Source: UBA7985 sp049612785
GTDB lineage: Bacteria > Pseudomonadota > Alphaproteobacteria > UBA7985
Direction of reading: 5' to 3'
Assembly (NCBI GenBank): GCA_049612785.1
Contig: JBMZBW010000038.1
Location: 1-21,061 of the forward strand
Length of the DNA stretch: 21,061 nucleotides
Of the stretch, positions 6,622-14,115 are shown one piece after another; the stretch's first letter is position 1; every line of letters begins with the position of its first letter. The position numbers and the translations under genes are program-made. The notes under the pieces are model-generated. The model was not told the DNA's origin, searched no databases, and saw only the letters and a list, made by a program, of their open reading frames with translations.

Positions 6622-7833
6622 TCAGTCAGGGACAGGCGCGGCTGTTTCTTTGTTATCACCCAAGTGCAGCAACAAAGCGGGGAAGACACCCAGAACGGCG
6701 AGCGAAAGCATAACGAACAGCATGAAATAAACGGATGAGGAGGCGTTTAGTGCAAAGCCGCCCACTGCCGTAAGCCCAGCCCCGAAGAGCTGTGTCATCG
6801 AGCCTGTCATCCCTGAAGCGGTCCCTGCCAATCGCGGATTTACTGAGACGGCACCACTGGTCGAGGTCGGCATAATCAGGCCATTTGCCAATCCGATCAG
6901 GATTAGCGGGCTGAAAAGAACAAACGGGTTGGCTTGTCCCTGCCACTGTAAAGCGATGACCATCACGATGCTCAAAACACCCAGCAGACGGCCCGTTAGC
7001 AAGAGCGTCGGGATTCCGAAACGGGTTGATGTCAACCGAACAATACTGTTCCCGATCATGTAACCAAGCGGCATGTAAGCCAGCAGAAGCCCGATAGCCG
7101 TGCGGTTCAAGTCGTAGTTTTCCTTCCCCAGAATAGGCATGCCAACGAGGAAAAAGTAGAAAACACCCACGTTCAGCACGATCGTCAGCGCGAAACCCCA
7201 GTATCGATAGGATTGAAGCAGGGTTGGAAGGTCTTTCCATTGCTGCTGCAGCGTGGATGATTTGTGCAGGTTGGTCTCCTGCAGGGTTGTCAGGACAAGC
7301 AAGAGGATGAACGCGCCAAACAAAGCCATGAGCAGGAAGTTTGAACGCCAGCCAAAAAGATCAGCGACGATCCCTCCCAGCAGCGGTGCAAGCATGGGCA
7401 TGATCGCCATGACCATCACCACGGTTGCCAACCGGCTCGCCGCCAGTTCTGCGTTTGGCTCTGTGTCCCGGATGATGGCGTGCGTTAATCCGACGGCCCC
7501 AATAATGCCGCCTTGCAGCAATCGGCAGATGAAAAAGATCTCGATGTTCGGTGCAAACATGCAGCCCACAGAAGCCGGAATATATACCGCGAAACAAGCG
7601 ATGAGGACGGGTAACCGGCCAAAGCGGTCAGACAAGGGAGCGACGACAAGCTGCATCCCCGCAATCACCAGCAGATAGCCGCTGAACGACCAGCCCATGA
7701 CACCGGCAGATACGCCAAATTCCTCCGCCATGTGGGATAGCGACGGTAAGAACATATTCAGCGTCACCACATTGATCGAGGTCAGCAGGATCAAGGTGAA
7801 AAGCGCCGGTTTTTTTGGGTGAGCGGCTGTCAC
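6622..7833 (-). CDS. MFS transporter, Bcr/CflA-type efflux family
   Basis: A polytopic protein of 403 residues with about twelve hydrophobic segments. The MFS motif A appears as PLSDRFGRLP (66-75), followed by the RLLQGG segment (104-109) and the YLLVIAGMQ/TLNMFLPSL features common to Bcr/CflA drug-resistance exporters. The expected substrate is a small molecule exported by proton antiport; which one cannot be told. The frame is open to 8001, but the extra N-terminal stretch is polar, arginine-rich and unlike the family. A GTG at 7833 gives the normal length, though no convincing Shine-Dalgarno precedes it, so the start is the least certain part. It is divergent from the FAH-family gene across 186 bases in which I see no clear promoter pair. 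Confidence 0.88.
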   Translation of the reverse strand: MTAAHPKKPALFTLILLTSINVVTLNMFLPSLSHMAEEFGVSAGVMGWSFSGYLLVIAGMQLVVAPLSDRFGRLPVLIACFAVYIPASVGCMFAPNIEIFFICRLLQGGIIGAVGLTHAIIRDTEPNAELAASRLATVVMVMAIMPMLAPLLGGIVADLFGWRSNFLLMALFGAFILLLVLTTLQETNLHKSSTLQQQWKDLPTLLQSYRYWGFALTIVLNVGVFYFFLVGMPILGKENYDLNRTAIGLLLAYMPLGYMIGNSIVRLTSTRFGIPTLLLTGRLLGVLSIVMVIALQWQGQANPFVLFSPLILIGLANGLIMPTSTSGAVSVNPRLAGTASGMTGSMTQLFGAGLTAVGGFALNASSSVYFMLFVMLSLAVLGVFPALLLHLGDNKETAAPVPD

Positions 7834-8019
7834 AGGACGGAGACTTTCAAGCCAGAGCTTCAGAAGCGAAGGTCGGAGTGCATCACATAACAGCACCAAC
7901 GCCAACCGGCCTGAAACGCTTGGCACCTGTGGGCGAAAGGATGGCTTGGGCTTGACTGCAGGGTGATGCACAGGCTTGGTGGGTGCACGACCATTCACCA
8001 CGTACGAGTTAACCGAAAA

Positions 8020-8718
8020 ATGTCCTTTGTCTTTGATCCTGCCGCCGTTCCGTCACTGCCTATCGAAGGCACAAAGGATGAGTATCCGGTTCACCGTATT
8101 TTCTGTGTGGGCCGGAACTACGTGGCCCATGCTGAAGAAATGGGGGTCAAGGTTGACCGGGAGTCGCCATTTTACTTCCTCGTATCCGCTCATCACCTCG
8201 CGCTGGCCGAGGGCAGTATCCCTATGGCCCCGCGTACAGAAAATTATCACCATGAAATCGAGTTGGTTGTCGCGCTGGGCTCTGGTGGCCGGAACATTGC
8301 GCAAGAAGCAGCCTTTTCACATGTGTTTGCTTACGGGATCGGTCTGGATATGACCCGGCGGGATTTGCAGGCGGCGTCGAAAGAAGGGCGGCGTCCTTGG
8401 GATACGGCGAAAGACGTGGAGTTCTCCGCGCTGTCCTCTCCGCTGCGGCCTGCTGACCAAGTGACGGACCCGGCCAAAGGGTCGATTTCCCTGCACGTCA
8501 ACGGGGAACTCCGTCAGCAAGGCGACTTGAGCGAACACGTCTGGAAAATCGAAGAGATCATTGCCGACCTTTCAACGCTTTACACGTTGCAGGCTGGAGA
8601 CCTGATTTTCATGGGAACGCCGTCGGGCGTGGGTTCCGTGCAGGCCGGTGACAAGCTGGAAGGGGCAATCGAGGGTATTGCCACCTTGGAACTGACCATG
8701 GCTCCGCCGCTAGGCTAA
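8020..8718 (+). CDS. Fumarylacetoacetate hydrolase family protein (FAHD1/fumarylpyruvate hydrolase-like)
   Basis: A 232-residue single-domain FAH-fold enzyme that likely cleaves or decarboxylates a short acylpyruvate or oxaloacetate-type substrate with a bound divalent metal. Visible features are GRNYVAH with the H37/E40 dyad seen in FAHD1, metal ligands E79 and E81 in HHEIEL and D110 in GIGLDMTRRDLQ, the PWDTAK motif with K131, and the family C-terminus VNGELRQQG...GDLIFMGTPSGVG. Where relatives usually have an FxKP segment this protein reads FLVS (53-56), so a commonly conserved Lys-Pro is absent. The ATG at 8020 gives the standard family N-terminus; its Shine-Dalgarno is weak. It converges on the Lrp gene with a 4-base overlap. 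No aromatic gentisate-pathway partner is visible nearby. Confidence 0.9.
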   Translation: MSFVFDPAAVPSLPIEGTKDEYPVHRIFCVGRNYVAHAEEMGVKVDRESPFYFLVSAHHLALAEGSIPMAPRTENYHHEIELVVALGSGGRNIAQEAAFSHVFAYGIGLDMTRRDLQAASKEGRRPWDTAKDVEFSALSSPLRPADQVTDPAKGSISLHVNGELRQQGDLSEHVWKIEEIIADLSTLYTLQAGDLIFMGTPSGVGSVQAGDKLEGAIEGIATLELTMAPPLG

Positions 8719-9146
8719 ATCATCTCAGTCAACAAAATCGACGTCTCGCTTTCGGCAATATCTTCGACTTGTCGAATGGCCAGAAGCGCCTGATCCAGTT
8801 CCCGATTTGAGTCTGCGGCCAGCTCCGCAATAAGATCCCATTTGCCGTTGGTGGTGTGGATCGACTTGATCCAGTGGATGCCTTTAAGCCGCTGGATCAC
8901 TCGATCCGTGCGATGCCCCATGATTTTGATCAGCGTCAGGGCGCGGACATTGGGCGCGAGCGCGTTGCTGGAGGTCTGTACCCGGTATCCCAGAATGACA
9001 CCGCGCTTTTCCATCCGTTCCAGCCGAGCTTTTACCGTCGCGCGCGTGACCTTTAACGCGGCGGCTAAAGACGCGTGGGAGGCGCGCCCATCTTCGCGCA
9101 GTGCCGTCAGGATTGTTCGGTCTAATTCGTCAAGTTGATCAGTCAT
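8715..9146 (-). CDS. Lrp/AsnC-family transcriptional regulator
   Basis: A 143-residue regulator with an N-terminal helix-turn-helix (LDRTILTALREDGR... LKVTRATVKARLERMEKRGVI, about 7-50) and a C-terminal RAM/AsnC ligand-binding domain (about 65-137). It is transcribed away from arginase across a 102-base shared region that holds a palindrome and a repeated heptamer. Together with the Lrp/AsnC habit of controlling adjacent amino-acid genes this makes it the probable arginine- or ornithine-responsive regulator of rocF-ocd. Start: the ATG at 9146 gives the normal N-terminus; the frame could extend to a GTG at 9185, but that adds a segment unlike the family. No clear Shine-Dalgarno precedes the ATG. 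Its TAG overlaps the FAH gene stop by 4 bases. Confidence 0.93.
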   Translation of the reverse strand: MTDQLDELDRTILTALREDGRASHASLAAALKVTRATVKARLERMEKRGVILGYRVQTSSNALAPNVRALTLIKIMGHRTDRVIQRLKGIHWIKSIHTTNGKWDLIAELAADSNRELDQALLAIRQVEDIAESETSILLTEMI

Positions 9147-9151
9147 ACTGT

Positions 9152-9188
9152 GCACTTTGATAATTTGAACAATCAAATAGCGCACTTT
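9152..9188. promoter_or_regulatory. Probable Lrp/AsnC operator between regulator and arginase
   Basis: The A/T-rich divergent region contains TTTGAT (9156-9161) and its complement ATCAAA (9172-9177) separated by 10 bases. It also contains GCACTTT twice in direct orientation (9152-9158 and 9182-9188), spaced exactly 30 bases apart, about three helical turns. Phased, A/T-rich repeats of this sort are what Lrp-family octamers bind. Promoter boxes for either gene are not convincing by eye. Binding by the adjacent regulator is inferred. Confidence 0.5.
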
Positions 9189-9248
9189 AGCGGCTTGAGA
9201 CTAACACAAAATTCGCATGTTTTGAGCCGAAGACGAACAGAGGATTCT

Positions 9249-10160
9249 ATGGCTCAGCTTTCCTTTCTAGGCGTACCAATGCACGAAGGTGCGGATCAGT
9301 ATGGAACCATCATGGGACCCGATGCCCTGCGAGCGGCGGGTCTCATGGATCATCTCAGCGCCTTGGGTCACCACATCAGTGATCTGGGAGACCTTATACA
9401 GCCGGTCGCCGAAGATCAGACTTTCTCGCGGAATTTGGCTGTTCAGAACCTTGGTTCCGTCACGCGCTGGATTGAAACCATTCGGTCCCGTGTGGAAGCA
9501 ATTGCGCCGCTGGATGTTCCGATCTTTGCCGGGGGTGATCATGCGCTTTCGGCAGGCACGGTTTCGGCTATGGCGAAACGCGCGGCGGCGCAGGCGCGGC
9601 CTTTGTACGTGCTTTGGCTGGACGCGCACCCGGATTTTCACACGCTGGAAACTACGAGCACCGGAAACCTGCATGGGACGCCGATGGCCTATCTGACCGG
9701 TGAGCCGGGTTTTGAGGAGGGCTTCCCGGCCTTGGAACACCCGGTTCCATGCGAACAGGTGATGATGGTTGGGCTGCGCTCGGTCGATGCGGCGGAACGG
9801 GCGCGGTTGGCATCCCGGCAGTTCAATCTCTGTGACATGCGGCGCATGGACGAAGAAGGCATCGTGCGACCGCTTTCGGACTTTCTGGCACGAATAAAAG
9901 AAGCCGACGGCATGTTGCATGTCTCGCTCGATCTCGACTTCCTTGATCCTGATATCGCGCCGGGCGTCGGCACGCCCGTACCGGGCGGTGCAACGCTGCG
10001 GGAAGCGCATCTGATCATGGAATTGGTCCACGAGAGCCGTTTGCTCAGCTCGCTGGATCTTGTCGAACTCAACCCCTTCCACGACCACGCGGGCCGAAGT
10101 GCCCGGCTGCTGGTTGATCTGACGGCCAGTCTGTTCGGTCGACGCATTCTCAACACCTGA
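9249..10160 (+). CDS. rocF: Arginase
   Basis: Cytoplasmic manganese enzyme of 303 residues that hydrolyses L-arginine to ornithine and urea. Ureohydrolase motifs are complete: GGDH with H98, LDAHPD with D125, H127 and D129, GNLHGTP (139-145), and SLDLDFLDPDIAPGVGTP with D228 and D230; E273 in LVELNP is also present. GNLHG with the C-terminal pattern favours arginase over agmatinase. The residue after DAHPDF is H131, where animal and Bacillus arginases have asparagine (N130 in rat). The ATG at 9249 has AGAGGA about 5 bases upstream; the frame before it overlaps the regulatory region. Ornithine cyclodeaminase follows after 21 bases, and the Lrp-type regulator is divergent. Confidence 0.94.
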   Translation: MAQLSFLGVPMHEGADQYGTIMGPDALRAAGLMDHLSALGHHISDLGDLIQPVAEDQTFSRNLAVQNLGSVTRWIETIRSRVEAIAPLDVPIFAGGDHALSAGTVSAMAKRAAAQARPLYVLWLDAHPDFHTLETTSTGNLHGTPMAYLTGEPGFEEGFPALEHPVPCEQVMMVGLRSVDAAERARLASRQFNLCDMRRMDEEGIVRPLSDFLARIKEADGMLHVSLDLDFLDPDIAPGVGTPVPGGATLREAHLIMELVHESRLLSSLDLVELNPFHDHAGRSARLLVDLTASLFGRRILNT

Positions 10161-10181
10161 AACCGCTTAGGAGCCTGATCC

Positions 10182-11252
10182 ATGAAATCCTTGAATACCG
10201 TTCCCTTCGTCAGCGTTGAAAACATGATGCGGCTGGTTTTGGAGTTGGGGGTCGAAACCTGCATTGAGCAGATCGCCGAGTACATCGAGGCGGACTTTGC
10301 CAAGTGGGAGCAATTCGACAAATGCCCTCGGATCGGCTCGCACTCAGACGTTGGTGTCATCGAGTTGATGCCGACGTCCGATGGGGTTGATTACGGCTTT
10401 AAATACGTCAACGGCCACCCCAAGAACACCAAAGAAGGGCTGCAGACCGTGACGGCTTTCGGGCTGCTGGCATCGGTCTACACAGGGTATCCGACGCTGC
10501 TCACAGAAATGACAATCCTGACCGCGCTGCGAACAGCGGCGACGTCCGCAGTAGCGACCAAGTATCTGGCACCCAAGGGCGCCAAGACATTGGCCATGAT
10601 CGGCAATGGCGCTCAGTCGGAGTTTCAGGCGCTGGGGCTAAAGCGCGTTTGCGGGATCGATACGGTCCGCCTGTACGATATTGACCCCGAAGCCACCCGG
10701 AAATGCGCTGTAAACCTCGCCGGTTCGGGCCTCAAGGTGATCAGTTGTGGTTCGGCTGAAGAAGCCGTCATCGGCGCGCAGGTCATCACCACCTGTACCG
10801 CTGACAAGCGGAATGCGACGGTATTGTCTGACAACCTGGTCGGTGCCGGGGTGCACATCAACGCCATTGGCGGGGATTGTCCGGGTAAGACGGAGTTACA
10901 GCGCGATATCCTCGATCGCGCTGATATCTTCGTGGAGTATCCAGACCAAACCCGCATCGAAGGCGAAATTCAGGTCCTCGACGACGATTATCCGGTCAAG
11001 GAGCTGTGGCAGGTCATTACGGGTCAAATCGAAGGGCGAACCTCGGCGGATACCATCACGCTGTTCGATGGTGTTGGCTTTGCCATCGAAGACTTCGCCG
11101 CCCTGCGCTGGCTGCGCGATGCGCTCAACATGTCCTCAAAGTTCGTGGATCTCGACATGATCGCAGACCCCGACGAGCCACGGGATCTGTTCGGGATGGT
11201 CATGCGCGAAGTGGGACGGATGGAAGAAGCAGAGCGCGGAAAAGCCGCCTAG
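10182..11252 (+). CDS. ocd: Ornithine cyclodeaminase
   Basis: A 356-residue NAD-dependent enzyme of the ornithine cyclodeaminase/mu-crystallin family, predicted to convert ornithine to proline and ammonia. Visible markers: substrate-contacting YVNGHPKN (75-82), R117 in LTALRTAATSA, the nucleotide-binding GNGAQSEF (141-148), and D231 in IGGDCPGKTEL, equivalent to the catalytic Asp228 of the Pseudomonas putida enzyme. Length matches true cyclodeaminases (about 350), longer than many family members. The ATG has TTAGGAG about 8 bases upstream. Starting 21 bases after arginase, it completes the arginine -> ornithine -> proline route. EutC of ectoine loci is from the same family, but the arginase partner makes the ornithine reaction much more likely. 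Confidence 0.93.
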   Translation: MKSLNTVPFVSVENMMRLVLELGVETCIEQIAEYIEADFAKWEQFDKCPRIGSHSDVGVIELMPTSDGVDYGFKYVNGHPKNTKEGLQTVTAFGLLASVYTGYPTLLTEMTILTALRTAATSAVATKYLAPKGAKTLAMIGNGAQSEFQALGLKRVCGIDTVRLYDIDPEATRKCAVNLAGSGLKVISCGSAEEAVIGAQVITTCTADKRNATVLSDNLVGAGVHINAIGGDCPGKTELQRDILDRADIFVEYPDQTRIEGEIQVLDDDYPVKELWQVITGQIEGRTSADTITLFDGVGFAIEDFAALRWLRDALNMSSKFVDLDMIADPDEPRDLFGMVMREVGRMEEAERGKAA

Positions 11253-11256
11253 CGCC

Positions 11257-11649
11257 TCAAGGCAGATTGAGCTGCCACGACAGGCCGAAGCGGTCCTTGC
11301 ACCAGCCGAACTGCTGACTGAAGCCATAGTTGTTGAGTGGCATCATCACTTCGCCGCCCTCCGACAAGGCGGCAAAGGTTTCGGTCAGCTGCTCCGCGCT
11401 GTCACAGTCAACAAACAGGGACATGGACGGGGTGAAATCGAAATCGTGCGGGATGGGGCTGTCCATTACCTGCAGCGTCGCACCGTTGAATTCGATGGTG
11501 GCGAGCTTAACCGTTCCCGCCGGCCCCATGTCCCCTTCGCCGTAGTCTTCGCGGGCGATGGTTTTGAAGTCGGGGAAGATCGAAGCATAGAGCTCCAGCG
11601 CTGGAACCGCCTGTCCCTGAAACATGATGTGGGTTGATACACGGGTCAT
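11257..11649 (-). CDS. VOC-superfamily protein, PhnB/3-dmu-9 methyltransferase-like domain
   Basis: A 130-residue single-domain protein of the glyoxalase/VOC superfamily, in the group annotated with the '3-demethylubiquinone-9 3-methyltransferase' domain. The pattern THIMFQGQAVPALELYASIF at the start, a central ATIEFNGATLQVMDS, and a closing SQQFGWCKDRFGLSWQLN are characteristic. Members are small cytosolic proteins, mostly of unknown reaction; the methyltransferase label of the domain is historical. The ATG at 11649 has an AGAGG about 9 bases upstream. It follows the PLP enzyme gene by 25 bases on the same strand, so the two are probably co-transcribed. Its end lies 4 bases from the ornithine cyclodeaminase stop. 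Confidence 0.85.
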   Translation of the reverse strand: MTRVSTHIMFQGQAVPALELYASIFPDFKTIAREDYGEGDMGPAGTVKLATIEFNGATLQVMDSPIPHDFDFTPSMSLFVDCDSAEQLTETFAALSEGGEVMMPLNNYGFSQQFGWCKDRFGLSWQLNLP

Positions 11650-11674
11650 AATGGACCGCCTCTCGCGTGCTGGG

Positions 11675-12829
11675 TTACAGGGCTTGCTGCATGGCCTGAT
11701 GCAAATCTTCGATCAGATCAGCGGGATGTTCGAGGCCGATGTTCAGCCGGACCAGACGTCCGCCGAAGTCCTTGCCGGGCCGCTCAAGGTCTGGATAAAC
11801 CACAGCCAAAGACGTCACGCCGCCCCAGCTCAACCCAATCTTGAAGATTTTCAAGGCGTCGAGGAAGTTGGCCGCCTGTTCCGCGCTGACACTGTCTTTG
11901 AACTGGAAGGAGAACACGCTGGCTGAACCGGTGAAATCGCGCTTCCAGATCTCATGGCCGGGGCAAGATGGCATGGCGGGGTGAAAGACAGCCTCGATCA
12001 CGTCCTGATCCACCAGCCATTCCGCCACTTCCATGGTTGCGCCTTCCAGATGGGCCAACCGCAGCCCCAGCGTTTGAAGGCCGCGAAGGGCGAGGCTGCA
12101 ATCGTCCGGTGAGACGGCCAGTCCCAACTGCCGGTAAACCGGTCCCATCGCCTCAAAGCTGTCCTGATCGCGCACGGAAACGGAGCCAAGCAGAATATCG
12201 CTGTGCCCGCCGACGTATTTGGTCAGCGCCTGAATGCTCACATCGACTTTGTGAGCAAAAGCGTCAAAGAGGACCCCGGCGGCATAGGTGTTGTCCAGCG
12301 CCACCGCGACCCCGCGCGCGTGGGCGGCGTCGACGATGGCGGGAATATCCTGCACATCCATGGTCACCGAGCCGGGGCTTTCCGTCCAGATCAGCGCCGT
12401 GTTATCGCGGATCAGGTCAGCGATCCCGCTGCCAATCAGGGGATCATAGGCTTCGACCTCAACGCCCAAGCCTTTCATCAGACCTTCGGCCATTTCCTTG
12501 TTCGGGCCATAGGCGGAGTAGGGGACCAGCGCATGGCTCCCGGCTTTGCAGTAGGCAAAATAGACCAGCGCAATCGCGGCCTGTCCGCCCGGAACGATAA
12601 AGCTGAAGTGCGCGTCTTCCAGTCCTGCAATCCGGCTTGCCAGTTCCAGAGCGGTTGGGGTCCCGTAGAGGCCGTAGGAATACCCGTTCTCAGCCTGATT
12701 CCAGTGATCGTTGACCGAGGCTGCGTCCTTGAACACCACCGTTGAGCCTCGATAGACCGGGGTGTTCAAGGAATTATAGTCGCGGCGCGCTTGGGGCGCG
12801 GGGTTGAGCAGCTTGGTTCGCCAATCCAT
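11675..12829 (-). CDS. metC: Cystathionine beta-lyase-like PLP enzyme
   Basis: A 384-residue Cys/Met-metabolism PLP-dependent enzyme. The Schiff-base lysine is K204 in IQALTKYVGGHSD, the cofactor-pairing aspartate is D179 in VALDNTYA, and the YGLYGTPT segment (52-59) near the N-terminus contributes to the neighbouring active site. Overall features resemble cystathionine beta-lyase, which splits cystathionine to homocysteine, pyruvate and ammonia; such enzymes commonly act on other cysteine S-conjugates. No methionine-synthesis genes are adjacent, so a catabolic C-S lyase role is possible. Start choice: ATG 12829 has a GGA 7 bases upstream; ATG 12841 is alternative but its AGGA directly abuts it. 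It is divergent from the M24 peptidase gene, and the VOC gene follows on the same strand. Confidence 0.88.
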   Translation of the reverse strand: MDWRTKLLNPAPQARRDYNSLNTPVYRGSTVVFKDAASVNDHWNQAENGYSYGLYGTPTALELASRIAGLEDAHFSFIVPGGQAAIALVYFAYCKAGSHALVPYSAYGPNKEMAEGLMKGLGVEVEAYDPLIGSGIADLIRDNTALIWTESPGSVTMDVQDIPAIVDAAHARGVAVALDNTYAAGVLFDAFAHKVDVSIQALTKYVGGHSDILLGSVSVRDQDSFEAMGPVYRQLGLAVSPDDCSLALRGLQTLGLRLAHLEGATMEVAEWLVDQDVIEAVFHPAMPSCPGHEIWKRDFTGSASVFSFQFKDSVSAEQAANFLDALKIFKIGLSWGGVTSLAVVYPDLERPGKDFGGRLVRLNIGLEHPADLIEDLHQAMQQAL

Positions 12830-12879
12830 CGAATGTTCCATTCCTGAGCGTTTTCTTTGCTTGTGTTGGAATAGGCCGC

Positions 12880-12900
12880 CAAGCGCAACCCCAGCGCTTG
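12880..12900. repeat. Palindrome between the C-S lyase and M24 genes
   Basis: CAAGCGC (12880-12886) and GCGCTTG (12894-12900) are perfect complements with a 7-base spacer. A second, overlapping pair GCGCAA (12883-12888) / TTGCGC (12898-12903) is nested. The site sits in the middle of the 128-base divergent promoter region, so an operator for a shared regulator is the simplest reading; no T-tract is present to suggest a terminator. Confidence 0.4.
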
Positions 12901-12957
12901 CGCGACCGCGGCATTGAAGGCAGGGTACGCGCCGCAAACCGTCGAGGAGAGAGTAAC

Positions 12958-14115
12958 ATGCGCGGATTTCAGCCCAGTGAATTTGCGGAAAGAACCCTCA
13001 GGCTACAGACCGCCATGGCGGCTGAGGGGCTGGATGCTGTGCTTGTTACGACCGAAGCGGACGTGCGGTACATCACGGGGTTTCTGACGCGGTTTTGGGA
13101 AAGCCCGTCACGGGCCTGGTACGTCATTGTCCCGGCGAGCGGAAAGCCGATTGCTGTTATCCCGAGTATCGGCGCGGCCTTGATGGGTACGACGTGGGTG
13201 GAGGACATCCGCACCTGGCGTGCACCGGATCTGGAAGACGATGGTGTGGGGCTGCTGTCGGCGACGCTGGATGAGGTGCTGGGCGGCTCTGGCGGTCGCG
13301 TTGGTCTCCCCGCTGGGCATGAGTCCAACCTGCGCATGCCTCTGAATGACTTTTGGGCTTTGCAGGCTCTGCGACCGGAGAGGCAGTTTGTCAGCGATGG
13401 CAACATCGTTCGCTACGCGCGTTCGGTGAAAACCCCGGCGGAAGTGGAGAAAATCCGCGCAGCCTGCGCCGTTGCGGGCCGGGCTTTTGACCGCATGGGC
13501 GAAGTGCTGCGGGAGGGCCTGCGCAAGGAAGAATACTATCGCGGGTTCCAGCGCCTGTGTCTGGAAGAAGGCGCAGACTTCGTCCCCTATATCGCCGGTG
13601 GCCATGGGGAGTGGGGCTACGGGGACATCATTGCCCCCGCTGATGATAGCCAAATCACGGCTGGTGATGTGGTCATGCTCGATACGGGCGTGTTGCTAGA
13701 CGGCTATTTCAGCGATTTCGACCGGAACTTTTCCTTTGGCAAAGCGCCGCGAGGGGAGGTTCAGGACGCCTTCGCGACGCTGGTTGACGCCGTGGACGCT
13801 GGCTTTGCCGCCGCGAAGCCCGGGGCGCGGGCGTCTGACCTGTTTGCTGCCATGGATCAAGTGGTTACGGGCGGCAAGAACAGCGCGGATTCAGGCCGAT
13901 TTGGGCATGGTCTCGGGCTGCAACTGACCGAATGGCCGTCGCTCATCCCCGATGAGCATACGGTTCTGGTCGAAGGCATGGTTCTGACCCTCGAACCCAG
14001 CATCGTGACCACGGCGGATGGACAGCTGTTGGTGCATGAAGAGAACATCGTCATCACCGACGCGGGGGCTGAATTTCTGTCTCCGCGCGCCCCTCGGGAA
14101 TTCAAAGTCTTCTAG
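12958..14115 (+). CDS. M24-family metallohydrolase (Xaa-Pro peptidase/creatinase fold)
   Basis: A 385-residue two-domain protein: a creatinase-type N-terminal domain (about 10-150) and a pita-bread catalytic domain (about 155-380). All five metal ligands of M24 peptidases are visible: D242 in MLDTG, D253 in YFSDFDRNF, H317 in GRFGHGLG, E346 in TLEPS and E362 in HEENIVIT. A dinuclear metal aminopeptidase, dipeptidase or amidohydrolase is therefore expected. Ectoine hydrolase DoeA/EutD is in this family, but the N-terminal domain here (TRFWESPSRAWYVIV) does not look like DoeA as I know it, so the substrate stays open. The ATG at 12958 follows GAGGAGAGAG, a strong Shine-Dalgarno. Its TAG overlaps the methyltransferase stop by 4 bases. 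Confidence 0.9.
   Translation: MRGFQPSEFAERTLRLQTAMAAEGLDAVLVTTEADVRYITGFLTRFWESPSRAWYVIVPASGKPIAVIPSIGAALMGTTWVEDIRTWRAPDLEDDGVGLLSATLDEVLGGSGGRVGLPAGHESNLRMPLNDFWALQALRPERQFVSDGNIVRYARSVKTPAEVEKIRAACAVAGRAFDRMGEVLREGLRKEEYYRGFQRLCLEEGADFVPYIAGGHGEWGYGDIIAPADDSQITAGDVVMLDTGVLLDGYFSDFDRNFSFGKAPRGEVQDAFATLVDAVDAGFAAAKPGARASDLFAAMDQVVTGGKNSADSGRFGHGLGLQLTEWPSLIPDEHTVLVEGMVLTLEPSIVTTADGQLLVHEENIVITDAGAEFLSPRAPREFKVF

Noticed and set aside
6522..6689. N-terminal extension of the C-factor-like dehydrogenase
   Set aside because: It would run into the MFS gene and adds residues before a nucleotide-binding strand that should start the protein; the ATG at 6521 has a good ribosome site.
7973..7999. 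TGGTG / CACCA repeat upstream of the FAH gene
   Set aside because: Arms of 5 bases only, with no supporting promoter features.
7834..8001. N-terminal extension of the MFS transporter
   Set aside because: The added stretch is arginine/proline-rich, not membrane-like, and unlike Bcr/CflA proteins; it more likely is the divergent promoter region.
9267..10088. 273-codon minus-strand frame inside arginase
   Set aside because: Antisense shadow: the plus-strand product carries every arginase motif, whereas this frame yields a composition-biased protein with no motif and no ribosome site.
11968..12600. 210-codon plus-strand frame opposite the C-S lyase gene
   Set aside because: Arg/Pro-rich low-complexity translation typical of antisense frames in GC-rich genes; the opposite strand encodes a complete PLP enzyme.
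13108..13653. 181-codon minus-strand frame within the M24 gene
   Set aside because: Shadow of a gene whose metal-binding residues are all in the plus-strand frame.
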